NCBI RefSeq assembly: GCF_014203735.1
Contig: NZ_JACHJQ010000005.1
Location: forward strand, 594,221-656,772
DNA from: Actinophytocola algeriensis
GTDB taxonomy: Bacteria > Actinomycetota > Actinomycetes > Mycobacteriales > Pseudonocardiaceae
Direction: 5' to 3'
Length of the DNA: 62,552 nucleotides
Position numbers and translations under genes: made by a program
Shown here: one piece after another, positions 8,090 through 16,552 of the stretch
Layout of the letters: the number at the start of each line of letters is the position of its first letter
Position numbering within the stretch: the stretch's first letter is position 1
Notes under the pieces: model-generated
Told to the model about the DNA's origin: nothing
The model's input: the letters and a program-made list of their open reading frames with translations, nothing else
The model's database searches: none

Positions 8090-8765
8090 ACTCACTCCCT
8101 CCCTCCAACGGGACACGCTGGCCATGGCCGGTGCGATCGCGGTCGTCGGCGTGTCGTTCGGTGCGATCGCCGTGGCGAGCGGCATGGACTGGTGGATACC
8201 GAGCGCGCTGTCCGTGCTGGTCTTCGCGGGTGGCTCGCAGTTCATGGTGGTCGGCGTCGTGGCCGCGGGCGGCGGGCTGGTCGCCGCCGTGGCGGGCGCG
8301 CTGCTGCTCAACGCCCGGCACCTGCCGTTCGGGCTGGCCCTCGGCGACATCATGGGCCGCCGCCCGCTCGCGCGGATCGTCGGCTCGCACCTGCTCATCG
8401 ACGAGTCAGTGGCGTTCGCGATGGCGCAGAAGAACGACTCGGCCCGCGCACGGGCGGTGTTCTGGTTCCTCGGCACGACGGCGTTCGTCGTGTGGAACCT
8501 CGGCACGATCGTCGGGGCGGCGGCCGGGCAGGTCATCGGCGACACGGACGCCTACGGGCTGGACGCGGCGTTCCCCGCCGCGCTGCTGGCCCTGGTGCTG
8601 CCCGCGCTGAAGAACGCGAGGACGCGCAACGTGGCGCTGCTCGGCGCGGTGGTCTCACTGGCCACGACGCCGTTCCTGCCGGCCGGGGTGCCGGTGCTCT
8701 TGTCGCTGGCCGGACTGGTCGTGCTGGTCCCGGCGCCGAAGAAGAACGAAGAGGTGGCGGCATGA
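8070..8765 (+). CDS. azlC: AzlC-family branched-chain amino acid exporter, large subunit
   Basis: AzlC with AzlD forms an export permease for branched-chain amino acids or analogues. The 231-aa product has several hydrophobic helices and the family block VSFGAIAVASGMDWWIP near residue 27, then FAGGSQFMVVGV and LLLNARHLPFGLALGD. I chose ATG 8070; an in-frame GTG exists at 8052. No Shine-Dalgarno precedes 8070, and the candidate -10 ends 7 bases before it, so the message may be leaderless. The last codons overlap azlD (ATGA). Confidence 0.88.
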   Translation: MRSIWRTLTPSLQRDTLAMAGAIAVVGVSFGAIAVASGMDWWIPSALSVLVFAGGSQFMVVGVVAAGGGLVAAVAGALLLNARHLPFGLALGDIMGRRPLARIVGSHLLIDESVAFAMAQKNDSARARAVFWFLGTTAFVVWNLGTIVGAAAGQVIGDTDAYGLDAAFPAALLALVLPALKNARTRNVALLGAVVSLATTPFLPAGVPVLLSLAGLVVLVPAPKKNEEVAA

Positions 8766-9094
8766 CGATCACCGCGATCCTGGTCCTCGCGGCCGGTACC
8801 TACGCGTTCCGGCTGGCCGGGCCGCTGCTGCGGGCCCGGCTGGCCAAGGCCCACGGCGGTGAGGCCGCGCTGCCGCCCCGGCTCGCCGAGGTGCTGTCCA
8901 CCGCCGCCACCGTGCTGCTGGTCGCGCTCATCGCCACGTCCTCGCTGACCGACGCCGGATCCTTCGCCGGGATCGCGCTGCCCGCGGGTGTCCTGGCGGG
9001 CGGGGTGCTGGCGTGGCGCAAGGCGCCGTTCGTCGTCGTGGTCGTGGCGGCCGCCGTGGTCGCGGCCGGGCTGCGGGCGCTCGGCGTGCCGTAA
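8762..9094 (+). CDS. azlD: AzlD-family branched-chain amino acid exporter, small subunit
   Basis: This is a 110-aa, almost wholly hydrophobic protein with three to four membrane segments, typical of AzlD length. It begins in a 4-bp overlap with azlC, as partner subunits usually do. The conserved [11 protein letters not shown] near the N-terminus and [11 protein letters not shown] in the middle fit the family. It precedes pdxT by 32 bases, so azlCD and pdxT may share a transcript even though their functions differ. Confidence 0.88.
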   Translation: MTITAILVLAAGTYAFRLAGPLLRARLAKAHGGEAALPPRLAEVLSTAATVLLVALIATSSLTDAGSFAGIALPAGVLAGGVLAWRKAPFVVVVVAAAVVAAGLRALGVP

Positions 9095-9126
9095 GTAAGC
9101 TGAACGGAATCACAGGAGGTCAACAG

Positions 9127-9768
9127 GTGTCCGCTGGTCCGCTGATCGGTGTGCTCGCGCTGCAGGGAGACGTGCGCGAGCACCTCGCCGCGCTCGAGGA
9201 GAGCGGCGCGCGTGCGACGGCTGTCCGCAGGCCGGCCGAGCTGTCCGAAGTGGACGGTCTGGTCCTGCCGGGCGGCGAGTCGACGACCATGTCCCGGCTG
9301 CTCGACATCTTCGAACTGCTGACCCCGCTGCGCGAGCGCATCGCCGCGGGCATGCCCGCGTACGGGTCGTGCGCGGGCATGATCCTGCTCGCGAGCAAGG
9401 TGCTCGACGGTCGCGAGGACCAGCACCAGCTCGGCGGGCTCGACATGATCGTCCGGCGCAACGCCTTCGGGCGGCAGGTCGACTCGTTCGAGGAGGACCT
9501 CGAGTTCACGGGTGTCAGCGACGTCGGCGACGGCGGTCCGGTGCACGCGGTGTTCATCCGCGCACCGTGGGTCGAGTCCGCGTCACCGCAGGTCGAGGTG
9601 CTCGCCCGGGTGAGTGACGACCCGGAGGTCCCTGGTGGTGAAGTGGCCGCCGGTAGGATCGTCGCGGTCCGGCAGGGATCCGTGCTGGCCACGGCGTTCC
9701 ACCCGGAGCTGACTGGGGATACGCGCGTACACAGGCTGTTTGTCGAAATGGTGGAGGGTAAACCGTGA
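9127..9768 (+). CDS. pdxT: Pyridoxal 5'-phosphate synthase glutaminase subunit PdxT
   Basis: PdxT releases ammonia from glutamine for PdxS. The 213-aa class I glutaminase has the N-terminal [13 protein letters not shown], the oxyanion-loop PGGESTTM, the nucleophile cysteine in YGSCAGM at about residue 82, and the His-Glu pair in AFHPEL near 196. GTG 9127 has a strong AGGAGG at 9113-9118. Its stop overlaps yebC (GTGA). In most actinobacteria pdxT closely follows pdxS; here the azlCD/regulator block separates them by 1.8 kb. Confidence 0.95.
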   Translation: MSAGPLIGVLALQGDVREHLAALEESGARATAVRRPAELSEVDGLVLPGGESTTMSRLLDIFELLTPLRERIAAGMPAYGSCAGMILLASKVLDGREDQHQLGGLDMIVRRNAFGRQVDSFEEDLEFTGVSDVGDGGPVHAVFIRAPWVESASPQVEVLARVSDDPEVPGGEVAAGRIVAVRQGSVLATAFHPELTGDTRVHRLFVEMVEGKP

Positions 9769-10517
9769 GCGGCCACTCAAAATGGGCCACAACCAAGCAC
9801 AAGAAGGCCGCACTCGATGCCAAGCGGGGCAAGCTCTTCGCCAAGCTGATCAAGAACATCGAGGTCGCCGCGCGGACCGGCGGGGGTGACCCCGACGGCA
9901 ACCCGACGCTGTTCGACGCCATCCAGAAGGCGAAGAAGAACTCGGTCCCGCAGGACAACATCGAGCGCGCCCGCAAGCGCGGCGGTGGCGAGGAGGCGGG
10001 CGGCGCCGACTGGCAGACGATCATGTACGAGGGCTACGGCCCCAACGGCGTCGCCGTGCTGATCGAGTGCCTCACCGACAACCGCAACCGCGCCGCGAGC
10101 GAGGTCCGCACCGCGATGACCCGCAACGGCGGCAACATGGCCGACCCGGGCTCGGTGGCGTACCTGTTCAACCGCAAGGGCGTCGTGCTCCTGCCGAAGA
10201 ACGAGCTGTCCGAGGACGACGTGCTGATGGCCGTCCTCGAAGCCGGTGCCGAGGAGGTCAACGACCTGGGCGAGAGCTTCGAGGTCGTGTCCGAGGCCAC
10301 CGACCTGGTCGCGGTGCGCACGGCGCTGCAGGACGCGGGCTACGACTACGAGTCGGCGGAGGCGAGCTTCCTGCCGTCGGTCAGCGTCGCGCTCGACGCC
10401 GACGGCGCGCGCAAGGTGTTCCGCCTGATCGACGCGCTCGAGGACAGCGACGACGTGCAGAACGTGTATGCGAACTTCGACATTTCCGACGACGTGATGG
10501 CCGAGGTTGATGCATAA
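9765..10517 (+). CDS. yebC: YebC/PmpR family protein
   Basis: This 250-aa protein belongs to a family long annotated as a DNA-binding regulator; some members are now known to act in translation of proline-rich sequences. The N-terminus [12 protein letters not shown] and the block [12 protein letters not shown] are family hallmarks, and the length is standard. Start and stop overlap both neighbours (pdxT by 4 bp, the next gene by 8 bp). In mycobacteria the ruv genes follow yebC after a few genes; here synteny breaks after it and resumes at ruvC, 24 kb away. Confidence 0.92.
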   Translation: MSGHSKWATTKHKKAALDAKRGKLFAKLIKNIEVAARTGGGDPDGNPTLFDAIQKAKKNSVPQDNIERARKRGGGEEAGGADWQTIMYEGYGPNGVAVLIECLTDNRNRAASEVRTAMTRNGGNMADPGSVAYLFNRKGVVLLPKNELSEDDVLMAVLEAGAEEVNDLGESFEVVSEATDLVAVRTALQDAGYDYESAEASFLPSVSVALDADGARKVFRLIDALEDSDDVQNVYANFDISDDVMAEVDA

Positions 10518-11154
10518 CCCGCACTTACCGCCGCCGCCACGGCTCGACGCCGGCGTGCTCGCCGGCGTCGTCGCGTGGCGGCTGGTGGTCGCGGCGTGTG
10601 CGTTCACCGGCTTCGGCGCGGCCTTCGCGATGATGTCCGACCCGTGGCCCGCCCTGTCCCAGCAGGCGAGCCTGTTCACGGGCCTGGTGTACCTGGGGCT
10701 GGCGCTGTACCCGCTGTTCACCGGCGGCCGCACGCACGAGCCCGCGTCGCCGTGGCTGCGCGGCGCGGTGTGCGTCCTGCTGCTGCTCGTCGCGATCACG
10801 TACCAGATGCTGATGGGCGGGGACGTCGACGACACCTACTCGCTGTTCGAGCACGTCATCACGCCGCTGGTCGTGCTCGCCGACTGGGTGCTGGTCGGCC
10901 GCAGCCAGGCGCGCGTGCGCTGGTGGCACCCGGTGTCGTGGCTGGTGTTCCCGCTGGCCTACCTCGTGTACTTCATGGCGGCAACGCCGCCGCTCTACGG
11001 CGGTTTCCTCGACCCCGACAGCAGCGTGTTCGGAGGCATGGTCATGTTCTTCGCGCTGGCGGCGCTCGCCACCGGGTACCTGCTGTACGGGATCGCCAAG
11101 GTGAAGGCCCTGCAGTGGCAGGTCGCCCAGGTAGCACCGGAGGTGCACGGATGA
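10510..11154 (+). CDS. Pr6Pr-type six-helix membrane protein
   Basis: The 214-aa protein has six predicted membrane helices and the segment [18 protein letters not shown] in the middle, characteristic of the Pr6Pr/FAR-17a-like membrane family of actinomycetes. Biochemical function is unknown. ATG 10510 overlaps the yebC stop by 8 bp; a TTG directly before it is possible. The stop overlaps the next gene by 4 bp (ATGA). Confidence 0.75.
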   Translation: MHNPHLPPPPRLDAGVLAGVVAWRLVVAACAFTGFGAAFAMMSDPWPALSQQASLFTGLVYLGLALYPLFTGGRTHEPASPWLRGAVCVLLLLVAITYQMLMGGDVDDTYSLFEHVITPLVVLADWVLVGRSQARVRWWHPVSWLVFPLAYLVYFMAATPPLYGGFLDPDSSVFGGMVMFFALAALATGYLLYGIAKVKALQWQVAQVAPEVHG

Positions 11155-11660
11155 CCGCGGGGTTGGGCGAGGAGGAGCGGCGGCTGCGGGATCACTTCAT
11201 CGCGCAGTCCAACGCGCACGGCGCCGCGATCGTGGAGGTCCCCGGCGACGAGCGACACGCGCCGTACACGTTCTCCGTGGGTGCGTGGCGGCGGTTCCAC
11301 GTGCCGGAGGCGGTGACGATCGGCCTGCCGGAGGGCGCGGGTGAGCTGCTCGTGCGGAACTACGTGCGCCGCGCGGGCGAGGGGGAGCAGTTCCGCCCTG
11401 GCTCGGTGTGGGACGACCTCCTCGAAGGTGTGCTGGTCACCGTCGAGACGGTCAGCAAGGGTCACTACTTCACCTACTTCGGCAGCGTCTTCCTCCTCCA
11501 CCCGGACGGCGACTTCGACGCGATCCAGCTGATCACCGCCACCCCGGACGACGCGTGGCCGTGGGAACCCGAGGCGCCGGAGGGTTTCGACCGCTGGCAG
11601 CCGCTGCTCACCCGGAGCCACGCCGTGGAGAGCTGGACCCCCGGCGTCGACGGCCCCTGA
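11151..11660 (+). CDS. DUF4262-type protein
   Basis: A soluble 169-aa protein of a family with no known activity. Features that place it in DUF4262 are the early VEVPGDERHAPYTFSVG stretch, the following FHVPEAVTIGLP and the late FDAIQLITATPDDAWPW. It is translationally coupled to the upstream membrane protein, which suggests co-expression but does not reveal a task. Confidence 0.7.
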   Translation: MTAGLGEEERRLRDHFIAQSNAHGAAIVEVPGDERHAPYTFSVGAWRRFHVPEAVTIGLPEGAGELLVRNYVRRAGEGEQFRPGSVWDDLLEGVLVTVETVSKGHYFTYFGSVFLLHPDGDFDAIQLITATPDDAWPWEPEAPEGFDRWQPLLTRSHAVESWTPGVDGP

Positions 11661-11710
11661 GGAAGCCCCCGATGCCGTACCACGGCCGGTGAGCGTGGTC
11701 CAATACCGGC

Positions 11711-12187
11711 GTGACCTCGGCCATCCACATCGGACCGCTCGCCGCCGCACACGCCGGTGAGGTCCTGACCGTCCAGCGCGCCGCGTACGTCACCGAGGCA
11801 CAGCACTACGACGCGCCGCGCATCCCGCCGCTCACCGAGACCCTCGACGAACTGCGGGCGGACCTGATGGCGGGCGTGCTGGCGATCGGCGCGTGGACGG
11901 GCACCCGCCTCGCCGGTTCGGTCCGCGGCCGGATCGACGGCGACCGCATGGAGGTCGCGCGGTTCTCGGTCGCGCCGGACCTGCAGGGACAGGGGATCGG
12001 CGGGGCACTGCTGGCGGCGGTCGAGGAGGCTGCGCCCGCCGAGGTTCGCGTCTTCTGGCTCATCACCGGTGCGGAGAGCGAGGACAACCTGCGCCTGTAC
12101 CGCAGGGCGGGGTACGAGGTCGTCGCGAACACCACCGACGCGGTCGGCGTCGCGTTGGTGGTGCTGGAGAAACTCCGCGCTGCCTGA
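11711..12187 (+). CDS. GNAT-family N-acetyltransferase
   Basis: This 158-aa protein uses acetyl-CoA to acylate an unknown amine. The acetyl-CoA loop is visible as FSVAPDLQGQGIGGALL at about residues 83-99, and the terminal NLRLYRRAGYEVV motif is that of many GNATs. The start is GTG 11711, 50 bases after the previous gene, with no clear ribosome site. Substrate not predictable from sequence. Confidence 0.85.
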   Translation: MTSAIHIGPLAAAHAGEVLTVQRAAYVTEAQHYDAPRIPPLTETLDELRADLMAGVLAIGAWTGTRLAGSVRGRIDGDRMEVARFSVAPDLQGQGIGGALLAAVEEAAPAEVRVFWLITGAESEDNLRLYRRAGYEVVANTTDAVGVALVVLEKLRAA

Positions 12188-12201
12188 CCATCGCAAGCGA
12201 C

Positions 12202-12240
12202 TGTCCTGTTAGGACTCCAGTGCGGACGGACCGCACATTT
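12202..12240 (+). terminator. Two small hairpins after the acetyltransferase gene
   Basis: GTCCT-gtt-AGGAC is followed by GTGCGG-N5-CCGCAC (12220-12236) and then ATTT. This is a plausible intrinsic terminator for the GNAT gene. The remaining bases to 12359 hold nothing else I can identify. Confidence 0.4.
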
Positions 12241-12359
12241 CGGGCTATGACCGGATTTCCAGGACCGAGGGGAACCGGTGCGGACCCCACACGTCCAAGG
12301 AGCGGGCGAGGCGTCGCGTACCCTCAGCGCGTCGCGGCCCGACGACGAAGGCGACCCGG

Positions 12360-12920
12360 ATGATCATCTATGGCTGGAAGACGTACGTCCAGGTGCTGGC
12401 TGTGCTCCACCTGGTGTGCAGCCAGTGCGGCAACAACGCAGAACACGTGCTGCGCAAGCTGACCACGAAGTTCACGCTGTTCTGGATCCCGCTCTTCCCC
12501 ATCAACAAGAAGCACACGACGTTCTGCACCGCGTGCGAGAACGAGCAGAAGATCCCGGGAGCGCAGGCGCAGCAACTGGTCGCGTCGGGCGGTATGGGCA
12601 TGCAGGCACCCGGGATGCCGGGACCGGGCATGCCACCGCCGGGCATGCCACCGCCGGGGATGCCCGCGATGGCCGGGCCGGGGATGCCGCCCGGAACTCC
12701 GCCGCCGGGGATGCCGGGACCGGGGACGCCGCCGCCGGGGATGCCTCATCCTGGGATGGGCTATGGGATGCCGGGGCCGGGGATGCCGCCGCAGGGTCCG
12801 CCGCCTCCGGGTTACGGACCGCAGGGACCTCGGCCCGGCATGGGCATGCCGCACGGGCAGCCGCCGTACCCGCCGCAGGGCTACCCGCCTCCGCCGCCGG
12901 GGCACTACGGCCCGCGCTGA
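12360..12920 (+). CDS. Zinc-ribbon protein with Gly-Met-Pro-rich tail
   Basis: The first 60 residues contain two CXXC pairs (CSQC near residue 20 and CTAC near 58) around a hydrophobic LFWIPLFPINKK segment, as in the zinc-ribbon 15 family. From about residue 78 the protein becomes a low-complexity tail with many GMPPPGM-type repeats and a Pro/Tyr/Gly end. The zinc ribbon is well conserved in actinomycetes but its role is unknown. The tail is encoded by imperfect short GC-rich repeats and may vary in length between strains. Confidence 0.8.
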   Translation: MIIYGWKTYVQVLAVLHLVCSQCGNNAEHVLRKLTTKFTLFWIPLFPINKKHTTFCTACENEQKIPGAQAQQLVASGGMGMQAPGMPGPGMPPPGMPPPGMPAMAGPGMPPGTPPPGMPGPGTPPPGMPHPGMGYGMPGPGMPPQGPPPPGYGPQGPRPGMGMPHGQPPYPPQGYPPPPPGHYGPR

Positions 12921-13002
12921 CCCACGCCTGCGAGCCGTCGTCCCGCACCGGGTTCGCCTACCTGGGTTCCTCGCGGCCCGTTGCTTCTCCTGTGTTCGAC
13001 CG

Positions 13003-13480
13003 CAGGTCTTCGTCTGGGGTCACCGACGTTGGCAGGGGTGTGGACCAGGTGCGATCGTCGATGGCACCCTGGTTCCGACGCGAGATCACCGGGTCGCGGA
13101 GCGGTCGAAGAACTACCGCTACTCGACCAACCTGCAGGTTGCCATCGACGCAGACACCCGACTCGTGATCTCCACCGGCGACCCCCAGCCGGGCAACCGC
13201 AACGACTGCGCCGTCTACCGGGATTCGGCATCGCCGAGCGCCTCGCCGGACGGCCGGTGATGGCCGACGGCCGACACCAGGGCAACCCCCGGCGTGATCA
13301 TGCCCTACCGCAAACCCGCGACGGCAGCGAACTGCCCGACCGGAAAGACGACCTCAACGCTGTTCACCGCAAGGTTTGGGCTCGTGTCGAGCACGCCCTG
13401 GCCGTATTGAAGAACTGGAAGGTGCCTTCACAACCTCACCATCACCGGTTGAACACAGCGTGATCTTGCTCGCGAACATC
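13003..13480 (+). pseudogene. Decayed IS5-type transposase, C-terminal part
   Basis: Conserved DDE transposase text is readable but broken across frames: DGTLVPTRDH, then KNYRYSTNLQVAIDAD and GDPQPGNRNDC up to about 13233 in one frame. GNPRR, ELPDRKDDLNAVHRKVWARV and HALAVLKNWKV follow in another. The N-terminal half is absent and the end dissolves near 13480. No terminal repeats could be recognised. It marks the left edge of the decayed part of the accessory region. Confidence 0.75.
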
Positions 13481-13600
13481 CTGCGACGCCACGACGAACA
13501 AGCCTAATGTCCGCTTCTGTATCCCGTTTGCGGTCGGTCGACGGGCGTCGACCCCATCAGGCCGCACGGACGGAGCGCTGCGGACAGTAAGGTCGTCAAC

Positions 13601-14623
13601 GTGGTGAGCGCACCGGTGGATAGGCACGTAATCGTCGTCGGAGCCGGCATCGTCGGCGCGTCGGTGGCTTATCACGCCTCCCGGGCGGGCGCCACTGTGA
13701 CGTTGGTCGACGCCGGGCGGCCAGGCGCCGGCGTGACGGCGGACTCGTTCGCTTGGGTCGCAGCGTCTGGCATGCGTACCGGTCCGGCGGCCGGGCTGCG
13801 GGCCACCGCGACGAAGGAGTACCTCCGCGTTGAGGCCGAGTTGCCGGGACTCCCGGTGATCTGGTCCGGCTCTCTGAGCTGGCGCGCGGAGGGCGGCGTA
13901 CCGGAGGCCGGGCCCGGGCAGGAGATCGTGGACACGGCCGCCGTGATGACGCTCGAGCCCAACCTTCGGCAGCCCCCCGAGTGGGCCATATGGGCACCCG
14001 GCGACGGCGCCGTCAACCCGGTGGGCGTGACCGAGCGGCTGGTCGCCGGCGCCCGCGCCCACGGCGCCCGGGTACATCTGGACACCGCGGTCACCGCGGT
14101 CCGCCGGGACGCAGCGGGCCAGGTTGCCGGGATCGAGACGGCCGTAGGACCCATATCTGGTACGACTGTGGTGTTGGCGGCCGGTGTTGCCACGGCCGCG
14201 CTGGGCGCGTCTCTCGGCGTGCGTGTCCCGGTCGAGCCGTCGTCGTGCCCGCTCTTCCGGCTTCACGCCCCGGCCGGTCTGGTCCGCACCGTGGTCAACA
14301 CCCAGGACTTCGATCTCCGGCAGGTCGCTGCGGGCCAACTGATCGCCGCCGCAGACTCGCCCGAACGGACCCTCGCCGCCGTCCGGTCCACCTTCTGCGG
14401 CGCCGAGAGCGTCGAGTTGCTCAACACACGACGCGGAGCACGTCCCATGCCGGCCGACGGTGAGCCGATCGTCGGTCCGGTCGCCGAGGTACCCGGTCTC
14501 TACCTGGCGGTGATGCACGCGGCGGTCACGCTTGCCCCGGCCGTGGGCCGCCTCATCGCGCGGGAGTTGGTCGACGGCATCGCCGAGTCGGCGTTGTCGG
14601 GGTGCCGCCCCGATCGATTCTAG
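13601..14623 (+). CDS. DAO-type FAD-dependent oxidoreductase
   Basis: The 340-aa flavoprotein starts with VIVVGAGIVGASVAYHASRA (GXGXXG dinucleotide fold, residues 10-29) and has a second FAD-binding block, PGLYLAVMHAAVTLAP, near residue 300, as in D-amino acid oxidase and glycine/sarcosine oxidase relatives. The substrate is unknown. A -10-like TAAGGT (13588-13593) lies 7 bases before GTG 13601 and there is no Shine-Dalgarno, so a leaderless mRNA is likely. The gene is intact although both flanks are decayed mobile DNA. Confidence 0.85.
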   Translation: MVSAPVDRHVIVVGAGIVGASVAYHASRAGATVTLVDAGRPGAGVTADSFAWVAASGMRTGPAAGLRATATKEYLRVEAELPGLPVIWSGSLSWRAEGGVPEAGPGQEIVDTAAVMTLEPNLRQPPEWAIWAPGDGAVNPVGVTERLVAGARAHGARVHLDTAVTAVRRDAAGQVAGIETAVGPISGTTVVLAAGVATAALGASLGVRVPVEPSSCPLFRLHAPAGLVRTVVNTQDFDLRQVAAGQLIAAADSPERTLAAVRSTFCGAESVELLNTRRGARPMPADGEPIVGPVAEVPGLYLAVMHAAVTLAPAVGRLIARELVDGIAESALSGCRPDRF

Positions 14624-14659
14624 TCCCGCGCCAGCTGCACAGCACGATCATTTCGTAGT

Positions 14660-15170
14660 TCAGAGAAGCTGCCGGATCAGCCAGGTCACGGCCTGCACAT
14701 GGTGGGCGACAACTGGCTCGTGGCGTCGGGAGATCTCGTTGGCCGCGTGCTGATACAGGTCGACCAGGTAGTCGTAGTGTGGGTGGTGTTCGGAACCGTC
14801 ACGACGGCGGAAGGTGCGTAGCGGAGCGACAGCGCGTGTCGGTCGATCACGACAGGGACGCGATCCGCAACTCGGTTGCCGGCGTGTCCGATCAGGTGGG
14901 CGAAGGCCCGGACCTCCCAGCGCGGTGCGGGCGTGCAGGACGGTGGCGGCGATGAGCAGGTTGGCGACCCACGCCTGCTGTGGTGAGTGGACCGCGATCA
15001 TGCCTGCGCCCAAGTGCGCGTCACCGCCAGCGATGGCGACCGCCACGCGGTGAGCATTGATATACCAGCGCAGGCCGCGGCGGACTTCGGCAGCTCCCAG
15101 TGCTGGACGATGTTGCGGTAGTGCACGGGATAGGACCGGAACCACGGATGGTCCGCAATGGACATCCTGT
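14660..15170 (-). pseudogene. Frameshifted mobile-element protein, DUF7178-like
   Basis: Readable pieces in different minus-strand frames are HPWFRSYPVHYRNIVQHWEL, GLRWYINAHRVAVAIAGGDA, HLGAGMIAVHSPQQAW, IGHAGNRVADRVPVVIDRHA and HHVQAVTWLI. Their order matches what I recall of the DUF7178 proteins found in actinomycete integrative elements and phages (LRWY..AH, GAGVIA.LS, VVIDRHA, LQAVTW). Several frameshifts separate them. The assignment rests on memory of the family. Confidence 0.55.
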
Positions 15171-15184
15171 CTCCCAGCAGCGGG

Positions 15185-15487
15185 TCAGCTGCCGGTTGGG
15201 GGCATCGAGTCAGGGCCGATTTTGGTGCTCGATCCGTGTGAACAGGTCACGGTCGTGGGGACCAGCTCGATGGTGGTGCACGGACCCAGTTGGCGGGTGA
15301 GGACGTGCAGCGCGGTTCGGATGAACGCTTCGGGATCGTCGTGCTCGGTGCCGATGCGCACCCCGTACACCGAGGAGGCAAGCCCGCCACCGGTCCGTTC
15401 CTGCAGCGCCAGTCGCAACCGCCGCCCCACACTCTCCGGGCGTTCGTCGGGATCGATCCCGAGCTCGGTGAACCAGCCGGTGATCAC
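15185..15487 (-). CDS. Small hypothetical protein of the element remnant
   Basis: An open frame of about 100 codons from GTG 15487 encodes VITGWFTELGIDPDERPESV, then SVYGVRIGTEHDDPEAFIRT and LGPCTTIELVPTT. It looks like real coding sequence, with good codon bias and balanced composition. I do not recognise the family. It lies between the ParB-like and DUF7178-like remnants on the same strand and may itself be a fragment of a larger gene. Confidence 0.45.
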   Translation of the reverse strand: MITGWFTELGIDPDERPESVGRRLRLALQERTGGGLASSVYGVRIGTEHDDPEAFIRTALHVLTRQLGPCTTIELVPTTVTCSHGSSTKIGPDSMPPTGS

Positions 15488-15497
15488 GGTGACGACG

Positions 15498-16015
15498 TCA
15501 CCGGCGGGCCTGCTGGAGACGCTCTGCCTCGGCCCGGTCATCCCGTTTGCGCTGTGCCAGCACCGCGAAGTTGGTCGGCTTCTCCACTGCGGTGAGGATC
15601 AACTCTTTGGTGGTGTCCAGATCACCGTAGTCCTCGAACTCGGCGATCACCGCCGCCTGCTCCATGGTGAGGTCGTACTTGTCAGCGGCCGTCGCGGCCA
15701 GCTCACTGTCCCCGACCCGAAGCGAGTCCTCGACCACCCGCTTGGACCGGCTTCGGCGCCGCGCGATCGCCATCACGGACAACCCCAGCAACCGCAACTG
15801 GTGGTGTGCCCGATACACATCGCCACGGGTCATCGGCATCCGATGGTCGTTCTCGCCGAGTTGGTGTTCGCAGCTGTCCCTCGGTCACCACCAGGTTCCC
15901 CGACCCGACCCGATGAGCCAGGATCGGTGCACGCACACCCTCGCTTCCTGATATCGCGCACACCCTCCTTATCCGGGACCGCGTTCTCCTGCCGCACGTT
16001 CGGCCCGGTGACCAA
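15498..16015 (-). pseudogene. Decayed ParB-like partition protein
   Basis: Three frames carry consecutive parts of a ParB-family protein. NVRQENAVPDKEGVRDIRKR (from about 16010) is followed by PILAHRVGSGNLVVTEGQLR. MPMTRGDVYRAHHQLRLLGL follows, with an SVMAIARRRSRSKRVVEDSL helix-turn-helix and a tail ending QRKRDDRAEAERLQQARR. At least two frameshifts break it. Such ParB-like proteins occur in actinomycete plasmids and integrative elements, so this supports an old element insertion here. The stretch from 16016 to about 16470 holds no gene I can support. Confidence 0.6.
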
Positions 16016-16476
16016 CGATCCCGGTGATACCCACCGGGTCGAGGTTGCGGAAAGGGCGAGTGACGTGAACCGAACGCCCAGAGCTGTCCGACGTGGACTA
16101 TGGGCCTCGCGGTTCGAACGGCATCCGCACGAAACCCATCTCCTCCGCTGGGGTCGGTGCCAGCGAGCTTGGCTATCGCGACGAGGCCACTCTCATAGGC
16201 TTCGTGCGTGTCCTCCCAGCCTGTGGGCGCGGTGTTCACGCGGTGGCCTTTACGTGGTCATCGCCAGTTCGTCAAGCGGTCGCGCGAAGGCGCCGCGGAT
16301 GTGGCGGCGGCGTCCACAGCGGAGTGACCGCATGTGTGTGCCACGTGGACAACCCCGGCCCAGCCGTCATCGCGTTCCGCTGCGCGACTCGACCTCGCGA
16401 CCGATACCTCGAACGAGGAGCATTTCTCTGCCGGAGGTGTCATCGCCCCGGTGGGTACTCGACTCGACTATCTTGT

Positions 16477-16493
16477 CAAAGGTAGTACCTTTG
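16477..16493. promoter_or_regulatory. GntR/FadR-type operator upstream of gntP
   Basis: The 17-base perfect palindrome CAAAGGTA-G-TACCTTTG matches the FadR-subfamily consensus, in which GT and AC half-sites flank the dyad (GGTAGTACC). It lies 60 bases before the gntP start. A -10-like TATCTT at 16469-16474 would place the transcript start inside it. The regulator encoded at 17984-18691 is the obvious candidate to bind it. Confidence 0.75.
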
Positions 16494-16552
16494 CGGCAAG
16501 GTGTGCCCACACGCCCGAGAGCCGGGCCGGCGACGAAAACAACGGAGTTGTC

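Noticed and set aside
12595-12915. Minisatellite or CRISPR-like GC-rich repeat
   Set aside because: The short repeats encode a continuous Gly-Met-Pro tail in the frame of the zinc-ribbon gene.
13003-13480. Intact IS element
   Set aside because: Only the C-terminal half of the transposase is readable, in at least two frames, and no inverted repeats or target duplication were found.
16334-16552. N-terminal extension of GntP
   Set aside because: The extension crosses the perfect GntR-type operator, has poor composition, and GntP proteins begin just before their first helix, as from 16553.
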